Below, one piece after another: positions 54,423 through 61,983 of a stretch of DNA of 64,000 nt; within the stretch, counting starts at the first letter, position 1; every line of letters begins with the position of its first letter. A program made the position numbers and the translations under genes. The stretch is from Acetobacteraceae bacterium (lineage in GTDB: Bacteria > Pseudomonadota > Alphaproteobacteria > Acetobacterales > Acetobacteraceae): the NCBI GenBank assembly GCA_030041375.1, contig JASHOA010000030.1:1-64000 (forward strand), written 5' to 3'. The notes beneath the pieces were generated by a model, which had not been told where the DNA came from, searched no databases, and saw nothing but the letters and a program-made list of their open reading frames with translations.

Positions 54423-54953
54423 ATGGCCAAGCGTTGGTACGTGGTTCACGTCTATTCCGGGTTCGAGAGGAAGATCGCGCAGGCGATCAAGGAGCAGGCG
54501 GCACAGAAAGGGCTCGGCGAGCAGTTCGAGGAGGTGCTCGTCCCTTCCGAGGAGGTGGTCGAGATGCGCCGTGGTCAGAAGGTCAATGCGGCGCGCAAAT
54601 TCTTCCCGGGCTACGTTCTCGTGAAGATGGACCTCACCGACGAGGCCTGGCACCTGGTCAAGAATACGCCCAAGGTCACGGGGTTTCTCGGCAGCCGCAA
54701 CAAGCCGAGCCCGATCACCGATGCCGAGGCCGAGCGTATCCTCAAGCAGGCCCGGGAAGGCGTCGAGCGGCCACGCCCTGCCGTGCTGTTCGAAGTGGGC
54801 GAACAGGTCAGGGTGGCCGACGGACCTTTCACCAGCTTCAACGGCACCGTCGAAGACGTGGACGAGGAGAAGGGCCGGCTCAAGGTCAGCGTTTCGATTT
54901 TCGGCCGCGCCACACCCGTCGAACTCGAATACGGCCAGGTCGAGAAACTTTAG
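54423..54953 (+). CDS. nusG: Transcription termination/antitermination factor NusG
   Basis: This 176-residue transcription factor binds RNA polymerase and couples it to Rho or the ribosome. The NGN domain ([40 protein letters not shown]) is followed by a KOW domain ([19 protein letters not shown]). Length is standard. It is normally followed by rplK, but here the next gene is a converging reductase, so the ribosomal-protein operon has been separated. Confidence 0.97.
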   Translation: MAKRWYVVHVYSGFERKIAQAIKEQAAQKGLGEQFEEVLVPSEEVVEMRRGQKVNAARKFFPGYVLVKMDLTDEAWHLVKNTPKVTGFLGSRNKPSPITDAEAERILKQAREGVERPRPAVLFEVGEQVRVADGPFTSFNGTVEDVDEEKGRLKVSVSIFGRATPVELEYGQVEKL

Positions 54954-54972
54954 ATCCTGTCGCCGCCCCCGT

Positions 54973-56505
54973 TCACGGCATCGCCGCCAGCGCCTCCTCG
55001 AAGGCCAGTTCTTCAGCCAGGCTCTCGCCATCGCGAAAGATGGTCGCGACCGCACGCTTCTGCCCCTTGCTGAAGTAGCTCACGCGGCAATCCCGCTCAT
55101 GCGGGTCGCCCTCAAGCTCTGCCCGGTCCCACTGCGCGGCATGGCCGACATAGGAGAGCGAGACGTCGTACTGCTGGGTCCAGAAGAACGGAACGATATC
55201 GCACCGCTCACCGCTTCCCAGGATGTTGCGCGCCGCGATCCTGCCCTGCCGCTCGGCGACCACCCAGTGCTCGATCCTGATCCGCTCGCCGGAGAGCTTG
55301 TCCGGCCAGCAGGCGATGTCGCCGGCAGCGAAAATGCCCGGCGCGCTCGTTTGCAGAAAGGCATCGACAAGAACGCCGTTGCCCATGGCAAGCCCGGCCT
55401 CGGCGGCGAGCGCCGTCTCCGGCGCCACTCCGACACCGAGCAGCACCAGATCCGCCGGCACCCGCTCTCCGCCCGTCAACGTCACCGCCTCCGGCCTGAT
55501 CGACGCCACCCCGCTCCCGAGATGGAACGCGACCCCGTGTTCTTCGTGCAATGCACGCAGGAATGCCCCGAGATCCGCGCCCAGCACGCGCTCCATCGGC
55601 ACCGCCTCCGGCGCCACCACGCTCGCCGCGACACCGCGCGTGCTCAAGGCAGCGGCGGCCTCGAGGCCGATGAAGCTCGCTCCGACGATCAAGGCACGCC
55701 GCCCCTCGCCCGCCCGCGCGATGATCTCCCGGCAATCGGCAACCGAGCGCAGCGTCCGCACGTGCGGCAAGTCCGCCCCCGGAACGTTGATCCGCCGCGC
55801 CGCCGCACCCGTCGCCAGCAGGATCGCATCGAAGCCAAGCCGCCTTCCATCGGCAATCCTGAGTTCGCGCGCACGCGCATCGAGCCCGACGACCCGCTTG
55901 CCCAGCTCGACCGTAATGTTGCGCTCGCGGTAGAAATCTTCCGGCCGCAGGAATACCCACTCCTCGGGCGCACTGCCGGCAAGATAATCCTTGGAGAGAT
56001 TGGGCCGGTCGCAAGGGAGGTCACCGGCCGCGCTGAACATCGTGATCTCGCCGCCGTAACCCTCCGCACGCAACGTCTCGGCCGCTTCATTGCCGGCCGC
56101 TCCGCCACCCACGATCGCGATCCTCCTGAGCGTCGGAGTCTGGCGCGGCCTCGGCTCCGCACGCGCCAGCTTCTCGCGCACGAACACGCGCCCCTCTTGT
56201 CGCTCGACCCGGTAGCACGGAATGGGATCGAGCGCCGGCGCACGCAACGGATTGCCGGTGCGAAGGCTGAAACAGGCGTGGTGCCACGGGCAGCGGATCG
56301 TTTCGCCGACCATCAGACCTTCCGCGAGCGGCCCATGATAATGCGTGCAAGTGGCGCCGACCGCGAACACCTCCTCGCCGCGCCGTGCCAGCAGCACCGC
56401 TTCGCCGGCGACCTCGCCCGCCAGCAACCCTCCATCCTTGAGATCGTCCAGCTTCACTCCGTCTGCGAAATCCGGGTCGTGATCTCTGGACGTTGCTTCG
56501 GCCAT
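54973..56505 (-). CDS. Rieske-domain FAD/NAD oxidoreductase (AIFM3-like ferredoxin reductase family)
   Basis: This 510-residue fusion carries an N-terminal Rieske [2Fe-2S] domain with C53 and H55 (ATCTHYHGPL) and C72 and H75 (RCPWHHACF). An FAD/NAD(P) pyridine-nucleotide-disulfide-type reductase follows (IAIVGGGAAGNEAAETL, ILLATGAAARR, PADLVLLGVGV, GIFAAGDIACWP). The same order occurs in AIFM3-like proteins and in rubredoxin or ferredoxin reductases attached to oxygenases. No oxygenase partner is nearby. ATG 56505 is preceded by GGAGGAGAG. The reductase start is divergent from the MaoC gene. Confidence 0.9.
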   Translation of the reverse strand: MAEATSRDHDPDFADGVKLDDLKDGGLLAGEVAGEAVLLARRGEEVFAVGATCTHYHGPLAEGLMVGETIRCPWHHACFSLRTGNPLRAPALDPIPCYRVERQEGRVFVREKLARAEPRPRQTPTLRRIAIVGGGAAGNEAAETLRAEGYGGEITMFSAAGDLPCDRPNLSKDYLAGSAPEEWVFLRPEDFYRERNITVELGKRVVGLDARARELRIADGRRLGFDAILLATGAAARRINVPGADLPHVRTLRSVADCREIIARAGEGRRALIVGASFIGLEAAAALSTRGVAASVVAPEAVPMERVLGADLGAFLRALHEEHGVAFHLGSGVASIRPEAVTLTGGERVPADLVLLGVGVAPETALAAEAGLAMGNGVLVDAFLQTSAPGIFAAGDIACWPDKLSGERIRIEHWVVAERQGRIAARNILGSGERCDIVPFFWTQQYDVSLSYVGHAAQWDRAELEGDPHERDCRVSYFSKGQKRAVATIFRDGESLAEELAFEEALAAMP

Positions 56506-56653
56506 GGCGCTCTCCTCCGGCAAACCCGTTCCGGCGCATCAGCATAGCGCCCGCTCCCCCGGCCCGGCCAGCCGCGGGCCGCTCGCCGAAAGAGTGCTGG
56601 CAGAAAGCGCCCTCGAAACCTATCCTCGCTTGGCCGCAGAATCAGGCGTGGCG

Positions 56654-57130
56654 ATGGCCGGACTTTTCTTCGAGGACCTGCCGGAGGGCCGCGTGATCGA
56701 TGCGGAATGGACCCGCACCGTCACCGAGGCGGACAATGTCTTCTTCTGTTCGCTGACGATGAACGTGCAGAAGCTGCATCTCGACGCCGAGTTCGCCGGC
56801 AAGACCGAGTTCGGCCGCCCCCTCGTCAATTCCCTCTTCACGCTCGGCCTGATGATCGGCATGAGCGTGCACAACACGACCGACGGCACGACGCTCGCCA
56901 ATCTCGGCATGACGGACGTACGCTTTCCCGCCCCTGTCTTCGCCGGTGACACGTTGCGCGTGCAAACCACCGTCGTCGCCGCGCGCTTGAGCCGCTCGCG
57001 TCCCGATGCCGGCATCGTCACCTTCCGCCATGAGGCGTTCAACCAGGCCGGAATCTGCGTCGCCCACTGCGAACGCGCCGCCCTGATGCGACGGCGCGAA
57101 ACCTCGCCACAGCAGCCACGATGCGCCTGA
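56654..57130 (+). CDS. MaoC-family dehydratase
   Basis: This 158-residue hot-dog-fold hydratase opens with GLFFEDLPEGRVIDAEWTRTV, then TEADNVFFCSLTMNVQKLHLD, with the catalytic Asp/His type residues, and EFGRPLVNSLFTLGLMIGMS. This pattern is typical of MaoC enoyl-CoA hydratases that act on mesaconyl- or methylmalyl-type CoA esters. It overlaps the CitE-like gene by 10 bp, and MaoC-CitE pairs often handle the same branched CoA compound. ATG 56654 is chosen by homology because the upstream frame has no conserved content. Confidence 0.85.
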   Translation: MAGLFFEDLPEGRVIDAEWTRTVTEADNVFFCSLTMNVQKLHLDAEFAGKTEFGRPLVNSLFTLGLMIGMSVHNTTDGTTLANLGMTDVRFPAPVFAGDTLRVQTTVVAARLSRSRPDAGIVTFRHEAFNQAGICVAHCERAALMRRRETSPQQPRCA

Positions 57131-57981
57131 GAAGCCCGCTCTTCGCACCCGGCGATTCGGAGCACAAGATCGCCAAGGCGCTCGCCTCCGAGGCGGATGC
57201 CGTCATCCTCGATCTCGAGGATGCCGTCGCTCCCGCCGCCAAGGAAACCGCGCGCAATCTCGTCGCGTCCCTGCTCCCCTCGCTCGCCCGGCCGGGCGTC
57301 ATCGTGCGCGTCAATCCGGAAGCCACACCCTGGCATCTCCCCGATCTCGCCGCCGTGGTTCCTCGGCGCCCCGCCGCGATCCTCCTTCCCAAGTGCGACG
57401 CTCCGGAAACCCTGCTCTGCCTCAATCAGCGGCTCGAGGCGCTGGAGGCTGCCGCCGGTCTCGAGCCGCGCGCGATCGGCGTACTCGCGCTGGCGACGGA
57501 AACGGCCGCCGCCGTGCAGGCACTCTCGCGTTACGGGCCAGGACTGCCGCGACTGATCGCGCTCTCGTTCGGTGCCGAAGATCTCGCCTCCGATCTCGGC
57601 ATTCGCCCGCGCCTTCCCGGCGGCGCTTACGCCGCCCCCGTCGCCGCCGCCCGCGCGCTCACCCTGATCGCCGCCGCCGCCGCCGGTGTGCCCGCCATCG
57701 ACACGCCCTTCCCCGACCCGCGCGATCCGGCAGGCTTCGCTGCGGAAGCCGCAGCAGCCGCCGCCGATGGCTTCAGCGGCAAATATCTCATCCACCCGAA
57801 CCAGGTTCTTCCTGCGCACACTGCCTTCACCCCCTCGCCCGAGCGGATCCGCTGGGCGGAAGCCGTGGCCGATCTCTTTGCCGCCCATCCGGGCGCCGGC
57901 GTGCTGGCCATGGACGGGGCAATGATCGATCGCCCGCACCACAGGCTCGCGCTCCGCATCCTCGCCGCGGCCGGCCGCTGA
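57121..57981 (+). CDS. HpcH/HpaI aldolase (CitE-like CoA-ester lyase)
   Basis: This 286-residue TIM-barrel lyase related to CitE and malyl/methylmalyl-CoA lyases contains RSPLFAPGDSEHKIAKALAS, AVILDLEDAVAP with the Mg-binding Glu/Asp, RVNPEATPW, LSFGAEDLASDLGI and GKYLIHPNQVLPAH. With the MaoC dehydratase it overlaps, it may cleave or form a 3-hydroxy-dicarboxyl-CoA such as citramalyl- or beta-methylmalyl-CoA. This is an inference from context. Stand-alone CitE of this type does not need citrate lyase partners, none of which are present. Confidence 0.88.
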   Translation: MRLRSPLFAPGDSEHKIAKALASEADAVILDLEDAVAPAAKETARNLVASLLPSLARPGVIVRVNPEATPWHLPDLAAVVPRRPAAILLPKCDAPETLLCLNQRLEALEAAAGLEPRAIGVLALATETAAAVQALSRYGPGLPRLIALSFGAEDLASDLGIRPRLPGGAYAAPVAAARALTLIAAAAAGVPAIDTPFPDPRDPAGFAAEAAAAAADGFSGKYLIHPNQVLPAHTAFTPSPERIRWAEAVADLFAAHPGAGVLAMDGAMIDRPHHRLALRILAAAGR

Positions 57982-58011
57982 ACCTCCTTCTGTTCCCCGC
58001 TGCGGCGATGA

Positions 58012-58028
58012 TGTAAAAAGCGTTTACA
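58012..58028. promoter_or_regulatory. Dyad at the start codon of the TetR gene (probable autoregulatory operator)
   Basis: TGTAAAaagcgTTTACA has perfect 6-bp half sites and overlaps the first base of the TetR start codon. A related longer dyad lies at 58713-58735 in front of the next gene. Position and symmetry fit a TetR-type operator used for self-repression. Confidence 0.5.
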
Positions 58029-58681
58029 TGACCTTCCGTTCGCATCGGCCCGGCGACCGCGACGCCTATCACCACGGCAATCTGCGCGAGGCGCTGGTTG
58101 AGACCGTGCTCGAACTCATCGGCAAGCACGGGCCGATGGGCTTCAGCTATGCCGATGTCGCCCGCGCCGCCGGCGTCAGCCCGGCTGCTCCCTACCGTCA
58201 TTTCCGGGATCGCGGAGCCCTGATGGCCGAGGTCGCGCGCCGCGGCTTCGAGCGTTTCGCTTCCGACCTTGAGGCGGCCTGGAATCAGGGCCGTCCCGAT
58301 CCGGCTGCCGCTTTGGACGCGTGCGGCCGCGCCTATCTCGCCTTCGCCCGCCGCGAGCCTGCCTTTTTCGCCGCCATGTTCGATTCCGGTCCGGCTCCTG
58401 AGGACGATCCCGCCTTCTCGGCGGCGGCGGATCGCGCCTTCTCCGTGCTGCGCCGGGCCGCAGAGGCCGTCGCGGCTACCTTTCCCGCTTCCAATCGGCC
58501 GCCCGCCCTGATGGTGGCACTCCATTCCTGGGCCGTGGTGCACGGCATCGCCTCGCTCTTTGTCGGCTCCGGCGGCCCTCTCCGGCCCCTCCCGATGACG
58601 CCGGAGGAACTCCTCGAAGCGCACAGCCTGATTTATCTCCAGGGCCTCGCCGCCCCGCCCGGCCGGGTCGGCGCCCCCTGA
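58028..58681 (+). CDS. TetR/AcrR family transcriptional regulator
   Basis: This 217-residue repressor-type regulator has the N-terminal helix-turn-helix GFSYADVARAAGVSPAAPYRHFRDR and a helical ligand-binding C-terminus (FARREPAFFAAMFDSG, ALHSWAVVHGIASLFVG) like the TetR_C_33 group. The ligand is unknown. Two palindromes with similar half sites stand at its own start and at the promoter of the following DUF2852 gene, 78 bp downstream of its stop, so it may regulate both. The previous MaoC-CitE pair could be another target but shows no such dyad. Confidence 0.9.
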   Translation: MTFRSHRPGDRDAYHHGNLREALVETVLELIGKHGPMGFSYADVARAAGVSPAAPYRHFRDRGALMAEVARRGFERFASDLEAAWNQGRPDPAAALDACGRAYLAFARREPAFFAAMFDSGPAPEDDPAFSAAADRAFSVLRRAAEAVAATFPASNRPPALMVALHSWAVVHGIASLFVGSGGPLRPLPMTPEELLEAHSLIYLQGLAAPPGRVGAP

Positions 58682-58712
58682 CAGGACTCGAAAAAGAGGC
58701 TTGCGTCCCTAT

Positions 58713-58735
58713 TGTGAATGTGCTTAACATTCACA
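58713..58735. promoter_or_regulatory. Nine-base-pair dyad in the promoter of the DUF2852 gene
   Basis: TGTGAATGT and ACATTCACA form a perfect 9-bp inverted repeat with a 5-bp spacer, 25 bp upstream of the DUF2852 start. Its half site begins TGTRAA like the dyad at the TetR start, suggesting a common regulator. Confidence 0.55.
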
Positions 58736-58759
58736 TCATCGCATCCCAAGAGGTGTCCG

Positions 58760-59173
58760 ATGTTCCTCCTCGACAAGATCGACGCGATCGGCCGGCCGGC
58801 CTGGATCGCCTTGACTATCCTCGGATTCTGGCTTGCCTGGCCGCTCGGTTTGGCGGCGCTCGTGTTCGCCGGCGCCAGCGGGCGCTTCCGCGGCATGTGG
58901 TGCAGCGCGCCGGGCCGCTGGTACAACCCCGGCAATCCACAGCTATCCCGTCACGGCTGCGGCTGGGGCCGTCGCATGCGTCAGCCCGAAAGCGGCAACT
59001 CCGCCTTCGACGAATACCGCTCCGAAACCCTCCGCCGCCTCGAAGAGGAGCAGCGGGAGTTCGTCGAGTACCTGGAACGCCTGCGCCGTGCCAAGGACCG
59101 TGCCGAGTTCGACCAGTTCATGGCCGAGCGCCGCAACCGCCCCGAACCCCCGCCCGCTCCCGAACCAGCCTGA
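58760..59173 (+). CDS. DUF2852 family small membrane protein
   Basis: This 137-residue protein has an N-terminal transmembrane segment (PAWIALTILGFWLAWPLGLAALVFAG), a Trp/Cys-rich middle and a charged helical tail. The tail contains FDEYRSETLRRLEEEQREF and AKDRAEFDQFMAERRN, the hallmark of DUF2852, a family common in alphaproteobacteria with no known function. ATG 58760 has AGAGGTG upstream. The 9-bp dyad in its promoter suggests regulation, possibly by the TetR protein encoded before it. Confidence 0.85.
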   Translation: MFLLDKIDAIGRPAWIALTILGFWLAWPLGLAALVFAGASGRFRGMWCSAPGRWYNPGNPQLSRHGCGWGRRMRQPESGNSAFDEYRSETLRRLEEEQREFVEYLERLRRAKDRAEFDQFMAERRNRPEPPPAPEPA

Positions 59174-59175
59174 CC

Positions 59176-59280
59176 CCTCTCCCCCTGGGCCGGGACCCCG
59201 GCAAAGTCCTCGGACTTTGCTGGGGACCCGGAGAGGGGCCTCTTTCTTCCCCCCTCTCCCTTTGGGAGAGGGGTTGGGGG
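59176..59280. repeat. REP-like palindromic cluster
   Basis: Two hairpins lie close together: GCAAAGTCC pairing with GGACTTTGC (59201-59220), nested in GC-rich complementary flanks, and CCCCTCTCCC pairing with GGGAGAGGGG (59251-59273). The trailing GGTTGGGGGTGAGGG is typical of widespread bacterial intergenic palindromes. It could stabilise or terminate the upstream mRNA. No T tract is present. Confidence 0.6.
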
Positions 59281-59352
59281 TGAGGGTCCTTCCGCTCCGC
59301 CTGCAAAACGGATCCGCCGCCGTCCGATTGATCCCCAAGGCGCCGCAGGCGC

Positions 59353-60774
59353 ATGATAAACGCACTTCGTCATGCTCCCGCGAAACCCATGGCCCGCGCG
59401 CACTCCCTCGAAGGCCTGATGGCCTGGAGCCGTCGCGCCGAATGGCGCGAGCGCTTCCACCAGACGCTCGATCGCCACATCGGCTTCGCTTGCGAAAAAT
59501 TCGCCGTCGCACCGGACGATCTTCTCGAGCTTCTCGGCCCGATGGGCGGCACCATCTTCGGCTGCGCCTTCGAGGATTTTCTCACCCTGGAAGAAGAAGG
59601 CAGGAACGTCGTCGACGATTACCTGAAGCGCCGCGGCTGGAAGGAGGCTCCGTCCAATCGCGCCTACATCGAGGGCCTGCGCCATTCGGTGATGAGTCTC
59701 TACGAGGCGAGCGACATCGTTCCCGGCGTTTCCGTCATGGTGCGCGATCTCGTCCGCAGCGGCGATCCGGTGCGCGTCAGCGAAAAGACCGCAACGCGCT
59801 CGCTCCGCCAATGGGACCGTATCGCCGTGCGCCTGATCGTAACCGGTGCCGAGACCGTCTTCAGCGGCGGATTGCTCCCCTTCGATACCGAGCCCGCCGC
59901 CAAGGTCCTCGCCTCCCTCAGGCGCGTGGCGCGCCGGGCCCGTTCGGAAGCGCGCCGGATGCTGCGCGAAAGAGGCGGCGCCGTCGACGAGCCCATCCTC
60001 CGCGACGAGACGAGCGAGAGCGCCCTGCTTCGCCAATCCGCTTTCGTGATCACCAATGTCTGGCTCGATTCCACGCTTCAGCGGATTCTTTCTCCTCGCC
60101 TCCCAGAGCTCACCAACAGCGAGGGCGATCCGCTCCTCTTTCTCACCGCGTACTATCCCTTGAATCCCAGCACCACCCCGGCCCAGCTGCGCGAGCGCCT
60201 CGCATCCCTCCCGGCACTCCGGCCCGAGGGCGAGAATTTCTGGAACTGGCTGGCCGAATCGAACGCCCGCCCGCCCCGACCTCGCACCAGCACGAGCTTC
60301 GTCTCCACGATGGAAGACGGCTCTCTCGTCCTCGGAACGATCGAGCTCGCGGGGAAAAAACTCACGCTCGGTGTGAATTCCGATCGTCGCCTCGAGCGCG
60401 CCCGGGCGCTGATCGAGCCGGTGCTCGCCGGCCTCGTCGGCGAACCCAAAATCCTGACCGAGACGCCCTCCCGGCTCATGGCTTCCGAGCGCAAGCCGCC
60501 ACCCGAGCCCACGCTTCCGCCGGACGAAGAACGGCGGATTCTCCACGCCACCCTCGAGCGCCACTACCGGGAGACGCTCGATTCCCCCATCCCTGCCCTC
60601 GGCAATCGCTCCCCCCGTGACGCCGCGCGCACTCCGAAAGGTCGCGCCAAGGTCGCCGACTGGCTCAAGATGCTCGAAAACCATACCGCGCACCAGGACC
60701 CTGAGAGCCCGATGGGAAGCTACGACCTCTCCTGGATGTGGGAAGAACTCGGCCTCTCCGACCTGCGGCGGTAG
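59353..60774 (+). CDS. Conserved hypothetical protein
   Basis: This 473-residue soluble protein has no signal peptide or membrane helix. It shows a helical N-terminal half (MAWSRRAEWRERFHQTLDRHI, FLTLEEEGRNVVDDYLKRRGW), a beta-rich middle (MEDGSLVLGTIELAGKKLTLG) and a C-terminal stretch IPALGNRSPRDAARTPKGRA followed by an acidic tail. I have the impression that the last motif recurs in uncharacterised bacterial proteins, some with SEC-C motifs, but I cannot assign a function. An alternative start is ATG 59389. It is preceded by the REP-like cluster and followed by the toxin-antitoxin remnants. Confidence 0.75.
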   Translation: MINALRHAPAKPMARAHSLEGLMAWSRRAEWRERFHQTLDRHIGFACEKFAVAPDDLLELLGPMGGTIFGCAFEDFLTLEEEGRNVVDDYLKRRGWKEAPSNRAYIEGLRHSVMSLYEASDIVPGVSVMVRDLVRSGDPVRVSEKTATRSLRQWDRIAVRLIVTGAETVFSGGLLPFDTEPAAKVLASLRRVARRARSEARRMLRERGGAVDEPILRDETSESALLRQSAFVITNVWLDSTLQRILSPRLPELTNSEGDPLLFLTAYYPLNPSTTPAQLRERLASLPALRPEGENFWNWLAESNARPPRPRTSTSFVSTMEDGSLVLGTIELAGKKLTLGVNSDRRLERARALIEPVLAGLVGEPKILTETPSRLMASERKPPPEPTLPPDEERRILHATLERHYRETLDSPIPALGNRSPRDAARTPKGRAKVADWLKMLENHTAHQDPESPMGSYDLSWMWEELGLSDLRR

Positions 60775-60779
60775 GCTGG

Positions 60780-60803
60780 CCGAGAGGCCGGCGAGCCTCT
60801 CGG
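60780..60803. promoter_or_regulatory. Dyad at the front of the broken antitoxin gene
   Basis: CCGAGAGGC and GCCTCTCGG form a perfect 9-bp inverted repeat around six bases. It lies six bases after the preceding stop and overlaps the N-terminal codons of the antitoxin remnant. It may be a toxin-antitoxin autoregulatory operator or the terminator stem of the upstream gene. Confidence 0.4.
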
Positions 60804-61023
60804 TTCGCAACCTCGACGATGACCTGATGTCCGGCTCAAGCGCCGCGCCACCCGCCACGGCCGATCGGCGGAGGCAGAGCATCGCGAGATCCTGCGCCAG
60901 GCGCTTGCCGGCGAAGGCGAGCCCTCATTCGACCGGCTGGCGGCCGAGCTTCGCGCGCTCACTGCCGGCCGGAAGGCAACCCCCTCGGAGGTGCTGCTTC
61001 GCGAAGGCCGGGACGAACGTTGA
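60791..61023 (+). pseudogene. FitA/VapB-type antitoxin broken by frameshift and start-codon loss
   Basis: The codons from 60791 read ASLSVRNLDDDLM, the standard ribbon-helix-helix start of FitA-like antitoxins, but no ATG/GTG precedes them (CCG stands where the start is expected). After 60829 the frame must shift by one missing base to continue RLKRRATRHGRSAEAEHREI and on to the stop at 61021-61023. With the base restored, the protein would be a normal antitoxin of about 77 residues that binds the VapC PIN toxin encoded next. As it stands it should not be made. Confidence 0.75.
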
Positions 61024-61469
61024 GCGGATTCGTCATTGACGCGAGCATTGCCGTCAAATGGGTCATCGAGGAGCCGGGAACCGAGCTTGCCCTCGCACTC
61101 CGCCACCGCCCGCTCATCGCACCCGAACTTCTCGCTGCCGAGTGTGCAACCATCCTCTGGAAGAAAGCGCACCGCGGCGAGATCGACCCGAGCGAGGCTG
61201 AACTGGCCGCGCGGCTGCTCAGCCGCGCCGATGTCGAGTCACGCCCGATGCGTCCGCTCATCGCCGCCGCGACAGCCCTGGCGATCGCGCTCGGCCATCC
61301 CGCCTGCGATTGCGCCTATCTCGCTTTGGTCGCAGCAGCAGAGCTGCCGTTTGTCGCAACCGACACCCGACTCCTCAACCGCATCGCACGGGACGATGCC
61401 CGTCGCTTCACTGGACGAGTACTCGGCCTGCCCGACACCGCAGCGTCTGTCGCCCGCGAGGCCGAATAG
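61020..61469 (+). CDS. VapC-type PIN-domain ribonuclease toxin
   Basis: This 149-residue PIN toxin has an intact acidic quartet: D7 (FVIDASIAVKW), E41 (LLAAECATILW), D97 (PACDCAYLALV) and D115 (VATDTRLL). Relatives cleave tRNA or rRNA when freed from their antitoxin. The frame starts at TTG 61020 inside the antitoxin stop (TTGA). The neighbouring decayed copy has GTG at the equivalent place, so the start may have weakened. Since the upstream antitoxin is broken, expression is probably low or a rescuing antitoxin exists elsewhere. Confidence 0.82.
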   Translation: MSGFVIDASIAVKWVIEEPGTELALALRHRPLIAPELLAAECATILWKKAHRGEIDPSEAELAARLLSRADVESRPMRPLIAAATALAIALGHPACDCAYLALVAAAELPFVATDTRLLNRIARDDARRFTGRVLGLPDTAASVAREAE

Positions 61470-61983
61470 CCCGATCAGCTATGACTCCGAGCGGATGCCG
61501 CAGCGCCCCCGGCCCGCATCGCGAAATCCTCCGCCAGACTCTTGCCATCGAGAGCAAGCCCTCCTTTAAGCAGCTTCCCTCCGCGGTTCTTCGGCTCACC
61601 GCCGGTCGCAAGACGACCCCCTCCGGGCAGCCGCTTCGCGATGGCCGCGGCGAGAGGTGAGCGGCTTCATCATCGACAACAGCATCGCTGTCAAATGAGT
61701 AATCGGCGAGCCTGACACCGGTTTTGGCCCTGACGCTTCGTCGCCGCCCGCTCATCGCACCCGAGCTCCCGGCCGCCGAATGTACCAACATTCTGTAGAA
61801 GAAGGCGCGACGCGGAAAGCTGACGGCGCCCACTCCGATCGATACTCCCGCCGGCCTCACGCACTCCGCCACCACGGCATACCGCTGTATTGCGATTACC
61901 TATTCAGTTGTGCCAACCTATCCGCCGCGCAGCTGCACGACGCCGCGCGCGTCAATTGTCACCCCACCAGCGGTAGCAGAAAA
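61470..61983. other. Gap between VapC and the reverse transcriptase gene
   Basis: This is about 514 bp. The first 350 bases are filled by the decayed second VapBC copy. The remaining 130 bases (61851-61983) are less GC-rich and have no clear gene; the promoter and any structured RNA for the reverse transcriptase operon would have to lie here. No obvious hairpin RNA was identified by eye. Confidence 0.45.
61510..61850 (+). pseudogene. Decayed tandem copy of the VapBC module
   Basis: This is a second, more degraded copy of the module just upstream. From about 61520 the translation HREILRQTLAIESKPSF and LTAGRKTTPS parallels the antitoxin. GTG 61657 starts a toxin frame SGFIIDNSIAVK that stops at TGA 61696, where the first copy has TGG. 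Later bases still match (CGCCCGCTCATCGCACCCGAGCT), with a further TAG where the intact gene has TGG. It marks a tandem duplication that is now non-functional and is followed by the reverse transcriptase gene. Confidence 0.75.
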
